DNA from: Namhaeicola sp039714555
GTDB taxonomy: Bacteria > Bacteroidota > Bacteroidia > Flavobacteriales > Flavobacteriaceae
Reading direction: 5' to 3'
Length of the DNA stretch: 64,000 nt
Assembly (NCBI GenBank): GCA_039714555.1
Contig: JBDLJB010000007.1
Location: 44,628-108,627 of the forward strand
Numbering within the stretch: the stretch's first letter is position 1; each line of letters begins with the position of its first letter. Both the position numbers and the translations under genes were made by a program. Below the pieces are notes generated by a model that worked only from the letters and a program-made list of their open reading frames with translations, was not told where the DNA came from and searched no databases. This document shows, in pieces, positions 40,987 through 50,660 of this stretch.

Positions 40987-43200
40987 ATGAGTTCAAATAA
41001 AAAGTTTGGTACATCACCCGTTTTTTTTACAGCAATTTCAACTATTTTAGGTGCCATTTTATTTTTGCGATTTGGTTTAGCTGTTGGAACTTTAGGGTTT
41101 TGGGGTGTTATATTTATTATTCTATTAGGTCATTTAGTAACTATTCCTACAGCTTTATCAATTAGTGAAATTGCCACAAATAAACGTGTTGAAGGTGGTG
41201 GAGAGTATTTTATAATTTCACGTTCATTTGGATTAAATATTGGGGCTACAATAGGATTAGCACTATTTATGTCACAGGCTATTAGTGTCGCTTTTTACGT
41301 TATTGCTTTTACAGAGGCATTTGAATTCTTTTTCGATTATATGAAGAATACTTATGATATCTACTTACCTCGTCAAATAATCAGTGTTCCGGTTATGATA
41401 CTTTTGTCCCTTTTAATTCTAAGAAAAGGTGCTAATTTGGGTGTAAAAGCATTATATTATGTTGTTGCAATTTTGGCAATAACATTAATCTTATTTTTTT
41501 TAGGCACAACAGAATATGCACAAGAAACAAGTTTTAGTTTGGCGAATTCTGATTTTAGGAATCTTGATGACTTTTTTATCATATTTGCAATAATATTCCC
41601 TGCTTTTACAGGAATGACAGCAGGAGTAGGTTTATCTGGCGACTTAAAAAATCCGAGTAAATCTATACCCATAGGAACTACAACCGCTACAATTGCAGGA
41701 ATGATCATCTATTTTTTTATTGCTTATAAATTAGCCGCTTATGCTAGCCCTAATGACCTTGTAAACAATCAATTTGTAATGTCGCAAATTGCATTATGGG
41801 GTTTTATTGCAATTCCTATAGGATTAGCTGCTTCAACAATATCATCAGCACTAGGATCGGTAATGGTAGCTCCAAGAACTTTACAGGCATTGGCTAGCGA
41901 TGATTCTTTTCCGCTACCAAAAATTAACAATTGGTTATCAAAAGAGAGAAAAAAAGATAATGAACCTACAAATGCATCATTAGCAACCGTAATTATTGCA
42001 ATGGTCTTTGTTATTATGGGTGATGTTAATGCTGTAGCCGAAATTATTTCAATGTTCTTTATGGTAACTTACGGCTCTTTAAACCTGATCTCATTTTTAA
42101 ATCATTTTGGTTCACCTCCATCGTATAGGCCCTCTTTTAAATCAAAATGGTATATTTCACTATTAGGATTTGTTGCTTCTGTTTGGATCATGTTTAAAAT
42201 AAATATGACCTATGCACTAGCTGCCATTGTTTTTATGTCATTACTTTATATCTATATCAGTTATTATCATAAGAACCGAAAAGATCTGGCATCCATTTTT
42301 GCAAATACGATCTTTCAATTGAATAGAAACTTGCAAATATTTTTACAGAAACAAACTCATAAAAAAGAAAATATGGAATGGCGCCCAAGTGCTATTTGTA
42401 TTTCAAAGAATTCTTTTGACAGGGATACTGCATTTCGTTTATTAAATTGGATATCATATAGATATGGGTTTGGAACATACCTTCATCGCATTGAAGGTTA
42501 CTATTCAAAAAGTAGTTATCAACAGTCTCAAAAAGAATTAGAAAACCTTATAAAAAATGTAGGTGATAAAAACTCCGTTTATATTGATACTATCATTTCT
42601 CCTTCTTATACTTCGGCAATTGCTCAAGCAATTCAAATTCCTGGAATAGCCGGTATGGAAAACAATATGGTTATCTTTGAATTTGAAAAAGGAGATCAGG
42701 AGGGTTTAAAAGAAATCATTGATAATTTTAAACTTGTCAATGCAGGAGATTTTGATGTATGTATTTTGGCTTCAGACAGAAAAACGATCAATTATAAAAA
42801 TGGCATCCATGTATGGATAAAAAATACCGATGATGAAAATGCAAATTTAATGATTCTTCTTAGTTTTATTATTTTAGGTCACCCGGATTGGAAAAAAGGA
42901 AATATAAAAATATTTGAAATTTGCAAAGAAGAAAATGCCAGCGAAGTGAAAGCAAAATTAAAAGAATTAGTTTCTAGTGGCAGATTACCGATAACTTCAC
43001 AAAATATTGAGATCGTTTATCAAAAAGAAGATGTTTCATCAAAAACGATCATCAATGAATATTCGTCAGGTGCCGGTTTAACAATTATTGGTTTTAGAGA
43101 AGAATTACTAACACACTATGGAGCAGAATTATTTGAAAAATATGATGATTTGGGTAATATCTTATTTGTTAATTCGTATAGCAAAAAACATATTGAATAA
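40987..43200 (+). CDS. SLC12-like / APC-superfamily transporter
   Basis: 737 residues. About 12 transmembrane helices occupy residues ~15-420, then a ~300-residue soluble domain. FFTAISTILGAILFLRFGLAVG and EGGGEYFIISRSFGLNIGA recall cation-chloride cotransporters and amino-acid permeases of the APC superfamily; the intact PAFTGMTAGVGLSGDLKNP also fits SLC12. The C-terminal domain resembles the cytosolic regulatory part of SLC12 proteins. The substrate is unknown. It follows mlaF by 31 bases. Confidence 0.8.
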   Translation: MSSNKKFGTSPVFFTAISTILGAILFLRFGLAVGTLGFWGVIFIILLGHLVTIPTALSISEIATNKRVEGGGEYFIISRSFGLNIGATIGLALFMSQAISVAFYVIAFTEAFEFFFDYMKNTYDIYLPRQIISVPVMILLSLLILRKGANLGVKALYYVVAILAITLILFFLGTTEYAQETSFSLANSDFRNLDDFFIIFAIIFPAFTGMTAGVGLSGDLKNPSKSIPIGTTTATIAGMIIYFFIAYKLAAYASPNDLVNNQFVMSQIALWGFIAIPIGLAASTISSALGSVMVAPRTLQALASDDSFPLPKINNWLSKERKKDNEPTNASLATVIIAMVFVIMGDVNAVAEIISMFFMVTYGSLNLISFLNHFGSPPSYRPSFKSKWYISLLGFVASVWIMFKINMTYALAAIVFMSLLYIYISYYHKNRKDLASIFANTIFQLNRNLQIFLQKQTHKKENMEWRPSAICISKNSFDRDTAFRLLNWISYRYGFGTYLHRIEGYYSKSSYQQSQKELENLIKNVGDKNSVYIDTIISPSYTSAIAQAIQIPGIAGMENNMVIFEFEKGDQEGLKEIIDNFKLVNAGDFDVCILASDRKTINYKNGIHVWIKNTDDENANLMILLSFIILGHPDWKKGNIKIFEICKEENASEVKAKLKELVSSGRLPITSQNIEIVYQKEDVSSKTIINEYSSGAGLTIIGFREELLTHYGAELFEKYDDLGNILFVNSYSKKHIE

Positions 43201-43252
43201 TAGTTTTGTGTCCTTATCTTTTTTTAATCTATGATCCTATTCGATAAATATT

Positions 43253-44701
43253 TTATTCTAATTTTCTAATTTCAATATTTTTAATTTCGAGTCTGGTTTC
43301 CATCCATTTTTTTAATTTTTCTTCTTGTATTTTACTTTCATTTTCATTTATTTTTGAATTCCATTTAACTGAAAGAATTTGAATTGTATCAATTTTTTTG
43401 AAGTTGGTTTTAAATTCGCGTGCGAAAACCAATTCTTCAATATCTACATAATTTATATGGATCTCTTTACTAATATCACCAATAAGAATTTCATTTTTAT
43501 AATACTTTCTCAGGTCTTTTTCGAGTTCTTTTATTCGTTTATCTTTTTCAGTAATTGTCTCGTCTCGGGCAGATAATATTTTATGGCCACTTATATAAAG
43601 ACTCTTAATTTCATCAATATCCTTTCGAACCTTTGTATCATCATGACTTTGAAGTATTGTTAACGTTGTATTTTCTAAACCAAAATTATTTAAAGAATTT
43701 TTCCATCTATTTATATCTTTTTGATCATATTCACTTCCAAAAACATATAGTTTTATTTCATTTTCCTCATAATTAATACTTTCTCGTTCCTCTCCTATAA
43801 TATTTACACCTTCATCTTCTATACTTTCAATAAAACTTTCTGCTTGTGTTATATATTTATTTTCAATAAACAATTGATAGAATAAATAAATACTGAATAA
43901 AAATATTATTGAAGCAATAGACAAAGCAAAATTGGAAATTCTCTTTCGTTTTACCTGATTAATATATTTGACCATCGGGAAGCGTAAATATTTCGTAATT
44001 GCAAAAGCAGCTAAAGCAATAAAAGTCGAGTTAATAAAAAACAAGAACAATGCGCCACCAAAATAAGTGAAGTTACCTATTGCCAATCCAAACCCTGCAG
44101 TACATAAAGGTGGCATTAAAGCTGTTGCAATTGCTACACCGGCAACGGTATTAAATTGAGGTGTAGGACGACTAATAGCAATAAACAGTGCTAAACCACC
44201 TGAAATAGCAATTAAGACGTCTCTTACATCAGGCTTCGTTCTTGAAATTAATTCAGGGGTTTCTTGTTGAAAAAGAGGAATATTAAAAAAAAGGAAGGAT
44301 GTTAAAATACTTAAAACAACCATTACAACAAAATTGACCATAGAAGCTTTCAATGTATCAATATCATTTATGCCAACAGAAAATCCAATACCTAAAATGG
44401 GTCCCATTAAAGGCGATATTAACATAGCTCCTATTACAACTGCTGAAGAGCTAATATTTAAACCTATTGATGCAACAAAAATAGAAAACACCAAGATCCA
44501 GGCCGTATGACCTTTCATATGAATACTATCTCTTATGGATTGAGCTGTTGCTTCTTTATCAGTACCAACCTTAATATTTAAGAGCTCGGTCAGGAAATCT
44601 TTTAAACTACTAAAAAAACCTTTAAATTCTTTTTGAACTTCTTCTTTACTTTCTTCAATTTTTTGTTCCTGCTTTTGTTCTTTCTTGTCTATTTCGTCCA
44701 T
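43253..44701 (-). CDS. DUF389 membrane protein (TIGR00341-like)
   Basis: 482 residues. After an acidic/basic N-terminus, the DUF389 core has about six helices with SSAVVIGAMLISPLMGPILG, ISGGLALFIAISRPTPQFN and GVAIATALMPPLCTAGFGL. A ~200-residue soluble C-terminal domain with a Lys/Glu-rich coiled stretch follows. DUF389 proteins are widespread, with no firm function. It is convergent with the SLC12-like gene. Confidence 0.88.
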   Translation of the reverse strand: MDEIDKKEQKQEQKIEESKEEVQKEFKGFFSSLKDFLTELLNIKVGTDKEATAQSIRDSIHMKGHTAWILVFSIFVASIGLNISSSAVVIGAMLISPLMGPILGIGFSVGINDIDTLKASMVNFVVMVVLSILTSFLFFNIPLFQQETPELISRTKPDVRDVLIAISGGLALFIAISRPTPQFNTVAGVAIATALMPPLCTAGFGLAIGNFTYFGGALFLFFINSTFIALAAFAITKYLRFPMVKYINQVKRKRISNFALSIASIIFLFSIYLFYQLFIENKYITQAESFIESIEDEGVNIIGEERESINYEENEIKLYVFGSEYDQKDINRWKNSLNNFGLENTTLTILQSHDDTKVRKDIDEIKSLYISGHKILSARDETITEKDKRIKELEKDLRKYYKNEILIGDISKEIHINYVDIEELVFAREFKTNFKKIDTIQILSVKWNSKINENESKIQEEKLKKWMETRLEIKNIEIRKLE

Positions 44702-44746
44702 AAAAACTACGACTTAATTAATTGAAGTAAAGCTACTAAAAAATAT

Positions 44747-45808
44747 TTATAATTTCTTTTGAGCTAAAGCTGAAATTTGTTTGATCTCCTGCTCTTGAGA
44801 TTTTGGGAAAATAAGAATTGTGTCATCTGTTTCAACAATAATAAAATCGTTCAAACCTTGTACAATAACTTTTTTATCATTTTGTGTTTTAACAATATTA
44901 TTTTGAGCATCTACGAATAAGGTTTTGGCATTAATAACTGCATTATTTTTGCTATCCTTAGGTAATTTATCATACAAGGATCCCCATGTACCCAGATCAT
45001 TCCAACCAAAATCAACCGGAAGTACATATACGTTTTCAGCTCGCTCCATAATACCATAATCTATTGATATATTTTCAGCCTTTTCATAATTATTTTCAAT
45101 AAAACTACTCTCTTTTTCAGTATTCCAAAGATCATTACCCAGATTAAATAAGTCTGTCATCTCCTGCAAGCTGCTTTTAAATGAACTTAAAATACTTTTA
45201 ACACTCCAAATAAAAATACCTGCATTCCATAAGTAATCTCCTTGTTTGATAAACTGTTTTGCTGTTTCCAAGTCAGGTTTTTCGGTAAAGTTCTTTACTT
45301 TTTTAATTTCATTAACTGATTCATCAAATTGAATATATCCATAACCTGTATTTGGCCCGGATGGTTTAATACCCAATGTCATTAAAATATTTTGTTCTTC
45401 ACAAGCTTTAAATGCTGTTTCAACATTTGCTATAAAGGTTTTTTCATCTTCAATATAATGGTCGGATGGAGCAACGATCATAACAGCATCCTCATTCATA
45501 TTTTCAATTTTCAAGGCACTATATAAAATACAAGGAGCTGTGTTACGCATTGCCGGTTCTAACAATATCTGATTTTCATTAAGATTAGGTAAATGTTTTA
45601 ATACTAAATTTTTATAATCAATATTTGTTGCTATTAAAATATTTTCCTTCGGAATTAATTTGCTTAGCCTATCAAATGTGTTTTGTATTAATGATTTTCC
45701 GGTTCCCAGCATATCATGAAATTGCTTAGGGTTTTCTTTAGTACTAACAGGCCAAAATCGCGACCCAACACCACCAGCCATAATTACGGCATAATAATTT
45801 TTATTCAT
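44747..45808 (-). CDS. manC: Mannose-1-phosphate guanylyltransferase
   Basis: 353 residues. Makes GDP-mannose from GTP and mannose-1-phosphate for surface sugars. The nucleotidyltransferase start MAGGVGSRFWPVSTKENPKQF is diagnostic. MIVAPSDHYIED, FTEKPDLETAKQF, GDYLWNAGIFIW and DFGWNDLGTWGSLY follow. The length is that of the single-domain form without a fused phosphomannose isomerase. It lies 18 bases from the sprT-like gene on the same strand and is probably cotranscribed. Confidence 0.95.
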   Translation of the reverse strand: MNKNYYAVIMAGGVGSRFWPVSTKENPKQFHDMLGTGKSLIQNTFDRLSKLIPKENILIATNIDYKNLVLKHLPNLNENQILLEPAMRNTAPCILYSALKIENMNEDAVMIVAPSDHYIEDEKTFIANVETAFKACEEQNILMTLGIKPSGPNTGYGYIQFDESVNEIKKVKNFTEKPDLETAKQFIKQGDYLWNAGIFIWSVKSILSSFKSSLQEMTDLFNLGNDLWNTEKESSFIENNYEKAENISIDYGIMERAENVYVLPVDFGWNDLGTWGSLYDKLPKDSKNNAVINAKTLFVDAQNNIVKTQNDKKVIVQGLNDFIIVETDDTILIFPKSQEQEIKQISALAQKKL

Positions 45809-45826
45809 TGCTTAATTTTTACATTA

Positions 45827-46429
45827 TTAATTTTCCACCAGATCAACTTCAGCATTTTGATGAAATAAATACTTTTTATCTGTTAGTATCTCAATACATT
45901 CATATCTTGTTCTACGCTTTTTACCTTTCACAAATAAACGGTTATTATGTTTAAATTCTGTATTTATTGGTAATTCTAAAACTATATGTTTTCCATTACT
46001 TATGTCATATTTTTTTAATGCCAATGACAAGTTAGTATCTGCATCAGTACTTGCTTTTGGATTTTTTAAATAATTTGCCAATAAAGGCATCAAGTCACTC
46101 GGAATTATTTCGGGTTTAAAAAAAGGCAACATCAAATGTTGAAAATTTATTTTCCATTCTATTCCGTGTGGTTTAACTTTTTTATGTTTTTTATACGTAA
46201 CCAAATGTGCAATCTCATGGATCAATGTCAATAAAAACCTATTAGGGTTTAAACCGCAGTTAATAGTGATTTGATAAGATCCATCAGGTAATTTTCTAAA
46301 ATCACCATGTTTGGTTTTACGATTATTTACAATTTTTAAATAACAAGGATGAATATCTAATAATTCGATGACCATATCTACCGAAGTCTCAGGAAGATAT
46401 TTAGATAAAATTTCTCTTTTATTGATCAA
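45827..46429 (-). CDS. SprT-like metalloprotease-fold protein
   Basis: 200 residues from a TTG start at 46429. The zinc motif HEIAH (71-75) and the third ligand His88 in PHGIEW match SprT/Spartan-like domains. Bacterial SprT is little characterised, while eukaryotic Spartan cleaves DNA-protein crosslinks. The open frame extends to a TTG at 46459, but that codon overlaps the -7 box TACTTTTG at 46449-46456, so translation must begin downstream of it. No ATG lies between the promoter and the domain. Confidence 0.82.
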   Translation of the reverse strand: MINKREILSKYLPETSVDMVIELLDIHPCYLKIVNNRKTKHGDFRKLPDGSYQITINCGLNPNRFLLTLIHEIAHLVTYKKHKKVKPHGIEWKINFQHLMLPFFKPEIIPSDLMPLLANYLKNPKASTDADTNLSLALKKYDISNGKHIVLELPINTEFKHNNRLFVKGKKRRTRYECIEILTDKKYLFHQNAEVDLVEN

Positions 46430-46448
46430 TGTGTTTTTTTTAGCAAAA

Positions 46449-46478
46449 CAAAAGTACAAAGTTTTAATTCTATATCAA
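46449..46478 (-). promoter_or_regulatory. Promoter of the sprT-like gene
   Basis: On the minus strand, TTG (46478-46476), 19 bp, TACTTTTG (46456-46449): a full consensus match. It implies a leader of only about 13 bases and a TTG start at 46429. Confidence 0.6.
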
Positions 46479-46528
46479 GCTTCAATCAAATTTTTTAAAA
46501 ACATATGAAATACGAAAAGAGAAACTTA

Positions 46529-47221
46529 TTAAGGAGTTGAATTTGAAACAGGTAAAACTTTTCCATTGTAAACTTTATTGCCATCAAGTGCAAAATTTGC
46601 AATATATTTTGCCATTTCATTTGCAGTTACTGACGCTTTAAAATCAGGAAAAGCTTTTGAAAGCATTTCAGTTTGTACAGCACCCAAAGCTAAAGTATTA
46701 AAAATGATTCCACTTTCTTTGTACTCTTCTGCTAATAATTCCATTAAAGTTATTACTGCACCTTTAGAAGAGCTATAAGCCGAAAGTCCGGCAAATTTCA
46801 TGCTCCCCTGAACCCCTCCCATACTGCTTATTGTAACTATGTGACTTCCTTTGTGTAGAAATGGTAATAAAACTTTGGTCAATTCTGCAACAGCAAAAAC
46901 ATTAACTTTATAAATACTGATAAAATCATCAATTGAAGTTTTAAAAAAAGGTTTGTGTATTAACTTTCCGGCATTATGAATGAGAATATCAACTTTTTTC
47001 CAGCTACTTTCAATAAAATTAGATATTGCTTTTAAATCATTTTCCTGAGTAATTTCTACTTCTAAAGCAGCAATATTTTGATGTGTTTTCTGTAGTAGAT
47101 CAATTTTTTCTCTATTGCGTGTCAAGGCCAAAACATTATGACCTTTTTCACTAAAATATTTCACCAATTCATATCCAATTCCTCTACTAGTGCCTGTAAT
47201 AACAATATTTTTTGTTTCCAT
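46529..47221 (-). CDS. Short-chain dehydrogenase/reductase
   Basis: 230 residues. NAD(P)-binding TGTSRGIGYELVKYF, the NAG motif (HNAGKLIHKPF), the catalytic Ser in TISSMGG, and the YxxxK pair in AYSSSKGAV place it in the classical SDR family. The substrate is unknown. It stands alone between the sprT-like gene and the lipoprotein genes, with 156 bases upstream that show no clear regulatory site. Confidence 0.9.
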   Translation of the reverse strand: METKNIVITGTSRGIGYELVKYFSEKGHNVLALTRNREKIDLLQKTHQNIAALEVEITQENDLKAISNFIESSWKKVDILIHNAGKLIHKPFFKTSIDDFISIYKVNVFAVAELTKVLLPFLHKGSHIVTISSMGGVQGSMKFAGLSAYSSSKGAVITLMELLAEEYKESGIIFNTLALGAVQTEMLSKAFPDFKASVTANEMAKYIANFALDGNKVYNGKVLPVSNSTP

Positions 47222-47377
47222 TTTAATTCATAAATATAAGTATTCTTTAAAATTAAGAAATTTAAAAAAACTTGATACTATATTACAATTAAAAAAATAA
47301 AATCTTTTAGTACATGTCTTTTCAATCATTTAAAAAACGATCGTCAATAAGTTTGAATGTTATTTTATTAAGATTAT

Positions 47378-48907
47378 TTATTCTTCAAATATAATATGTT
47401 GATAAGCGCCAATATCAGGATTTGTAATTCTACCAACTCCTAAAATATCTAATGGAACTTGTAAAGCAGTATTTTTATCTGCATTATCTATGGCATCCGA
47501 TTTTTCACCAATAATAAAATTATTTGTTTCAATACTTTTAAAATCAGGAATTCCGTTTAAAATATTATTTTGATAATGATTTACACTTTCAAAATCAAAC
47601 AAAGGATTATCTGAATAATTATTGTTTTCATCAATAAATTTTATCAAATTGTTTTTAAAATTATAATTAAAATCGGCTCCATCATCTTTTTCTACGATCA
47701 TCTCAATATTTTGATTTCCATCAATAATAATGTTTGTAAAATTTGCAGCATTTAGATCTCTTGCCAATACAGATTCTGAGCCATCAGTATGCGTAAATTT
47801 AATGAAATTATTAACCAATAGTGCCGGGAAATCACGAACATTACTGCTCCAATAATTTGCCAAAGTAATATGCGTAAAATTATAAGTGCCACCTATTGTG
47901 CAAGCTAAAGATGACATTCCATTATTACCTATAACAAGATTTTCTCCTTTAATATTTGCTGTCCGGCCTAAAACCCCAAACATTGCTGTATTGTAAATTT
48001 GTGTATTGTAAATTTTTAAAGTAGGTTGTGTTAAACTACCTATAGAGTCCATTAAAATACCAAGTGTATTATTCTTGATAATAGCATTCTTAATTTCATG
48101 ATTTCTACTACCTGCTCGTAACCAAATTGTTCCCCATTGGCCAGCAATATCACTATATTCAGGTTCTAACCTGTCGCCTTCAAAAATAACTTCATCACCC
48201 AATATCCCATTTACTTTTAGTGAAGCGTTTTTATCAACCAACAAGCCAGAATTTTGATGAAAATGTATTTTTGTGCCTTTTTCAATATTAAGTGTAGTAT
48301 TTTCGGGCACACCAACATATCCGTAAATTACATAAGGTTTATCATCTTCCCACTTAGTATTTCCATCTAAATAAAAACCATCCACAGTAATTTCTTCACC
48401 TTCTGCATCTATTCCTAAAACAATTTTTTCTTTTACACCTTGTGCATCACGTTGAGGAAATAAAAAATGAGCGTCTTGTACCAAAGTAACCAGTTTTACA
48501 TCCTGCTGCAGCACTCCGGCATCAAAAACAATAGAATCAGTATATATAGGATCCACAACCATATTATGATTAATTGTAGCTTCAATAAAGACAAAAATGC
48601 TGTCTTTTGCCAAAATATCAATATTTTCGAAATTTTTACCGGCAATACCATCAACATTCAATCGATAAAATGAATTTTCTCCTCTACCTAATTTTATGGA
48701 AGGAATTGTAATATGCTCATTACTTTTATTATAAACCTTCAGGGTACGTGTACTCGAACTTATATTGGTAAAAACAGTATCAAGAAAAACAGTATCTTTT
48801 GAAAAATTCAAATTTCCACTACTCAACACAGTTTCAAAATTATCATTATTACATGAAATGAAGAAAAAAGAAAAAATTATAGTTATAACCAGAGAATATT
48901 TAAACAT
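47378..48907 (-). CDS. Beta-helix lipoprotein
   Basis: 509 residues. The signal peptide ends FFFISC with lipobox cysteine. The mature protein is rich in short beta-strand repeats (TLNIEKGTKIHFHQNSGLLV, NHEIKNAIIKNNTLGILMDS, YNTQIYNTAMFGVLGRTAN), the look of a right-handed parallel beta-helix. It ends in DIGAYQ, like the terminal motif of choice-of-anchor or parallel-helix surface proteins. No catalytic residues are recognised. It lies 5 bases from the cyclotransferase gene, so the two are cotranscribed. Confidence 0.72.
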   Translation of the reverse strand: MFKYSLVITIIFSFFFISCNNDNFETVLSSGNLNFSKDTVFLDTVFTNISSSTRTLKVYNKSNEHITIPSIKLGRGENSFYRLNVDGIAGKNFENIDILAKDSIFVFIEATINHNMVVDPIYTDSIVFDAGVLQQDVKLVTLVQDAHFLFPQRDAQGVKEKIVLGIDAEGEEITVDGFYLDGNTKWEDDKPYVIYGYVGVPENTTLNIEKGTKIHFHQNSGLLVDKNASLKVNGILGDEVIFEGDRLEPEYSDIAGQWGTIWLRAGSRNHEIKNAIIKNNTLGILMDSIGSLTQPTLKIYNTQIYNTAMFGVLGRTANIKGENLVIGNNGMSSLACTIGGTYNFTHITLANYWSSNVRDFPALLVNNFIKFTHTDGSESVLARDLNAANFTNIIIDGNQNIEMIVEKDDGADFNYNFKNNLIKFIDENNNYSDNPLFDFESVNHYQNNILNGIPDFKSIETNNFIIGEKSDAIDNADKNTALQVPLDILGVGRITNPDIGAYQHIIFEE

Positions 48908-48912
48908 TATAT

Positions 48913-49929
48913 TTATTTCTCAATCAATTTAATTTCAAATACCTTATCCCAATTTTTACCAGTAACAAATAGCCTATCATTGGTTTTATCATAAGCTATC
49001 CCATTAAGTACATTGTCTTGTCCTGTCTGACCTGCTTTTTTTTGTAAACCTTTTAAATCTACAATTCCTTCAATTGCTCCACTTTCCGGATTAACAATTA
49101 GCATTGAGTTTTGTTGCCAAATGTTTGCATATATTTTATCATTTACAAATTCTAATTCATTTAACTTTTCAGCTTTTCTTTTATCAGTATAAGTTTCAAT
49201 AAAATATTCTTCTTTTAAAGTTTCAGGATCTAAAAACCACATGCGTTCGGTACCATCAGTTTTAATGAGATTTTTACCATTATTTGTCAAACCCCAACCT
49301 TCTTTACTTTGTTGATATTTAAATGATTTATCTAATTTAAAAGTTTCAAGATCATAAATGAACCCTTTCTTTTTTAGCCAGGTGAGTTGGTATATTTTAT
49401 CATTTAAAATTGTCATACCTTCAGTAAAATATTGCTTATCAATATCAATTTTTTGAATTACTTCACCCGTTTCCAAAACAACCTTACGCAAACTAGATTG
49501 ACCATACTGACCAGTACTTTCGTATAAAAATCCATTCTTATATTCAAACCCTTGCGTAAATGCAGACTTATCATGAGGATATTCATTAATTATTTCGAAG
49601 GTGTAGATCACAGGTGGATTTTTAGCCATAAAATAAATTGAATTGGTAAGTTTCTTTTCTTTATCTGCATAATAAACCGTTGCCGAAACTGCATGTTTTC
49701 CTAATTTTACACTTTTAATTTCAATATTTTCATTAGAAGGCAGCGGTTTGCCATTTAAAAAATATTGGACAGAATCAATGGGTAAGTTATTTTTTTCTTT
49801 TACTGATAAATTAAATGATTTATCAATTTTAATCATTTTAGGTGAAAGTAATTCTAACTTATATTTGTTTCCACAAGAAATGAAAAAAAACATCCCTATT
49901 AGGGTAATAAAAACAAAATATCTATTCAT
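48913..49929 (-). CDS. Glutaminyl-peptide cyclotransferase, lipoprotein
   Basis: 338 residues. The signal peptide ends MFFFISC. The mature part has an N-terminal beta domain, then the five-bladed propeller of bacterial-type glutamine cyclotransferase: EIINEYPHDKSAFTQGFEY, FLYESTGQYGQSSLRKV, YFTEGMTILNDKIYQLTW and KAEKLNELEFVNDKIYANIW. These enzymes convert N-terminal Gln to pyroglutamate. Export sorting suggests modification of secreted proteins. It is upstream in an operon with the beta-helix lipoprotein. Confidence 0.88.
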   Translation of the reverse strand: MNRYFVFITLIGMFFFISCGNKYKLELLSPKMIKIDKSFNLSVKEKNNLPIDSVQYFLNGKPLPSNENIEIKSVKLGKHAVSATVYYADKEKKLTNSIYFMAKNPPVIYTFEIINEYPHDKSAFTQGFEYKNGFLYESTGQYGQSSLRKVVLETGEVIQKIDIDKQYFTEGMTILNDKIYQLTWLKKKGFIYDLETFKLDKSFKYQQSKEGWGLTNNGKNLIKTDGTERMWFLDPETLKEEYFIETYTDKRKAEKLNELEFVNDKIYANIWQQNSMLIVNPESGAIEGIVDLKGLQKKAGQTGQDNVLNGIAYDKTNDRLFVTGKNWDKVFEIKLIEK

Positions 49930-49965
49930 AATAAAAATATTTATACAATTTAACTAAATAATTGT

Positions 49966-49994
49966 TTGTCATTAAAAAATTATAATTAAATTTG
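49966..49994 (+). promoter_or_regulatory. Promoter of rpmE2
   Basis: TTG 49966-49968, 18 bp, TAAATTTG 49987-49994. It predicts a leader of about 65 bases with small stems (CAGC/GCTG, TACT/AGTA). Confidence 0.6.
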
Positions 49995-50065
49995 CACTCT
50001 CAAAATCAGCAGATGCTGTTTTTACTTTTTAAGTAGCGAAAGTATAAAATTAAAATGATATAAAG

Positions 50066-50317
50066 ATGAGAAAAGGAATCCATCCTGAGAATTATAGAAT
50101 GATAGCTTTTAAAGACATGTCTAATGGTGATGTTTTTTTAACAAAGTCAACTGCTAATGCTAAAGAAACTATTGAAATTGAAGGCGTTAAATACCCTTTA
50201 GTGAAATTAGAGATCTCAAGAACTTCTCACCCATATTATACCGGTAAAATTAAATTAGTTGATACTGCAGGTAGAATAGACAAGTTCAAAACAAAATATG
50301 CAAAATTCAAAAAATAA
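50066..50317 (+). CDS. rpmE2: 50S ribosomal protein L31, type B
   Basis: 83 residues. MRKGIHPENYRMIAFKDMSN and ISRTSHPYYTGKIKLVDTAG are diagnostic for the zinc-free (C-minus) type-B L31; the CxxC pairs of the zinc form are absent. In some bacteria this paralogue replaces the zinc form under zinc limitation, but many Bacteroidota have only type B. It is monocistronic with its own promoter and terminator. Confidence 0.97.
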   Translation: MRKGIHPENYRMIAFKDMSNGDVFLTKSTANAKETIEIEGVKYPLVKLEISRTSHPYYTGKIKLVDTAGRIDKFKTKYAKFKK

Positions 50318-50340
50318 TTTTTTGAAGAATGTTATAAAAA

Positions 50341-50373
50341 AACCTCGAAATTAAAATTTCGAGGTTTTTTTTA
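50341..50373 (+). terminator. Terminator of rpmE2
   Basis: AACCTCGAAATT 50341-50352 pairs perfectly with AATTTCGAGGTT 50355-50366 (12 bp, 2-base gap), then a T-run to 50373. The rest of the gap before the next gene holds only the promoter at 50514-50544. Confidence 0.95.
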
Positions 50374-50513
50374 TTTGATTTAATTAGTAAAATATTGATA
50401 ACAATATCACCTCTAAATAATATTAACCTTAATTTTCTCATAAAAGAAAAGTTTTAATATCATGGGAAACAGGGATTAATATCCATGTAATCAATGATTT
50501 TTAACCCATTTGT

Positions 50514-50544
50514 TTGTTACCTTATAAAATAATTTATACATTTG
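50514..50544 (+). promoter_or_regulatory. Promoter of the MltR-like gene
   Basis: TTG 50514-50516, 20 bp, TACATTTG 50537-50544. It leaves a leader of about 110 bases. Confidence 0.55.
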
Positions 50545-50660
50545 TAAATCAATGTTTCTTAATTTAAGATTCGCATTGTAAATTCTCCTCTATAATATTC
50601 CCCCTCGAAAAACGTTTATAATACGTGGCTTTTGCATGAAAGTTATTCAAATTTTGTATT

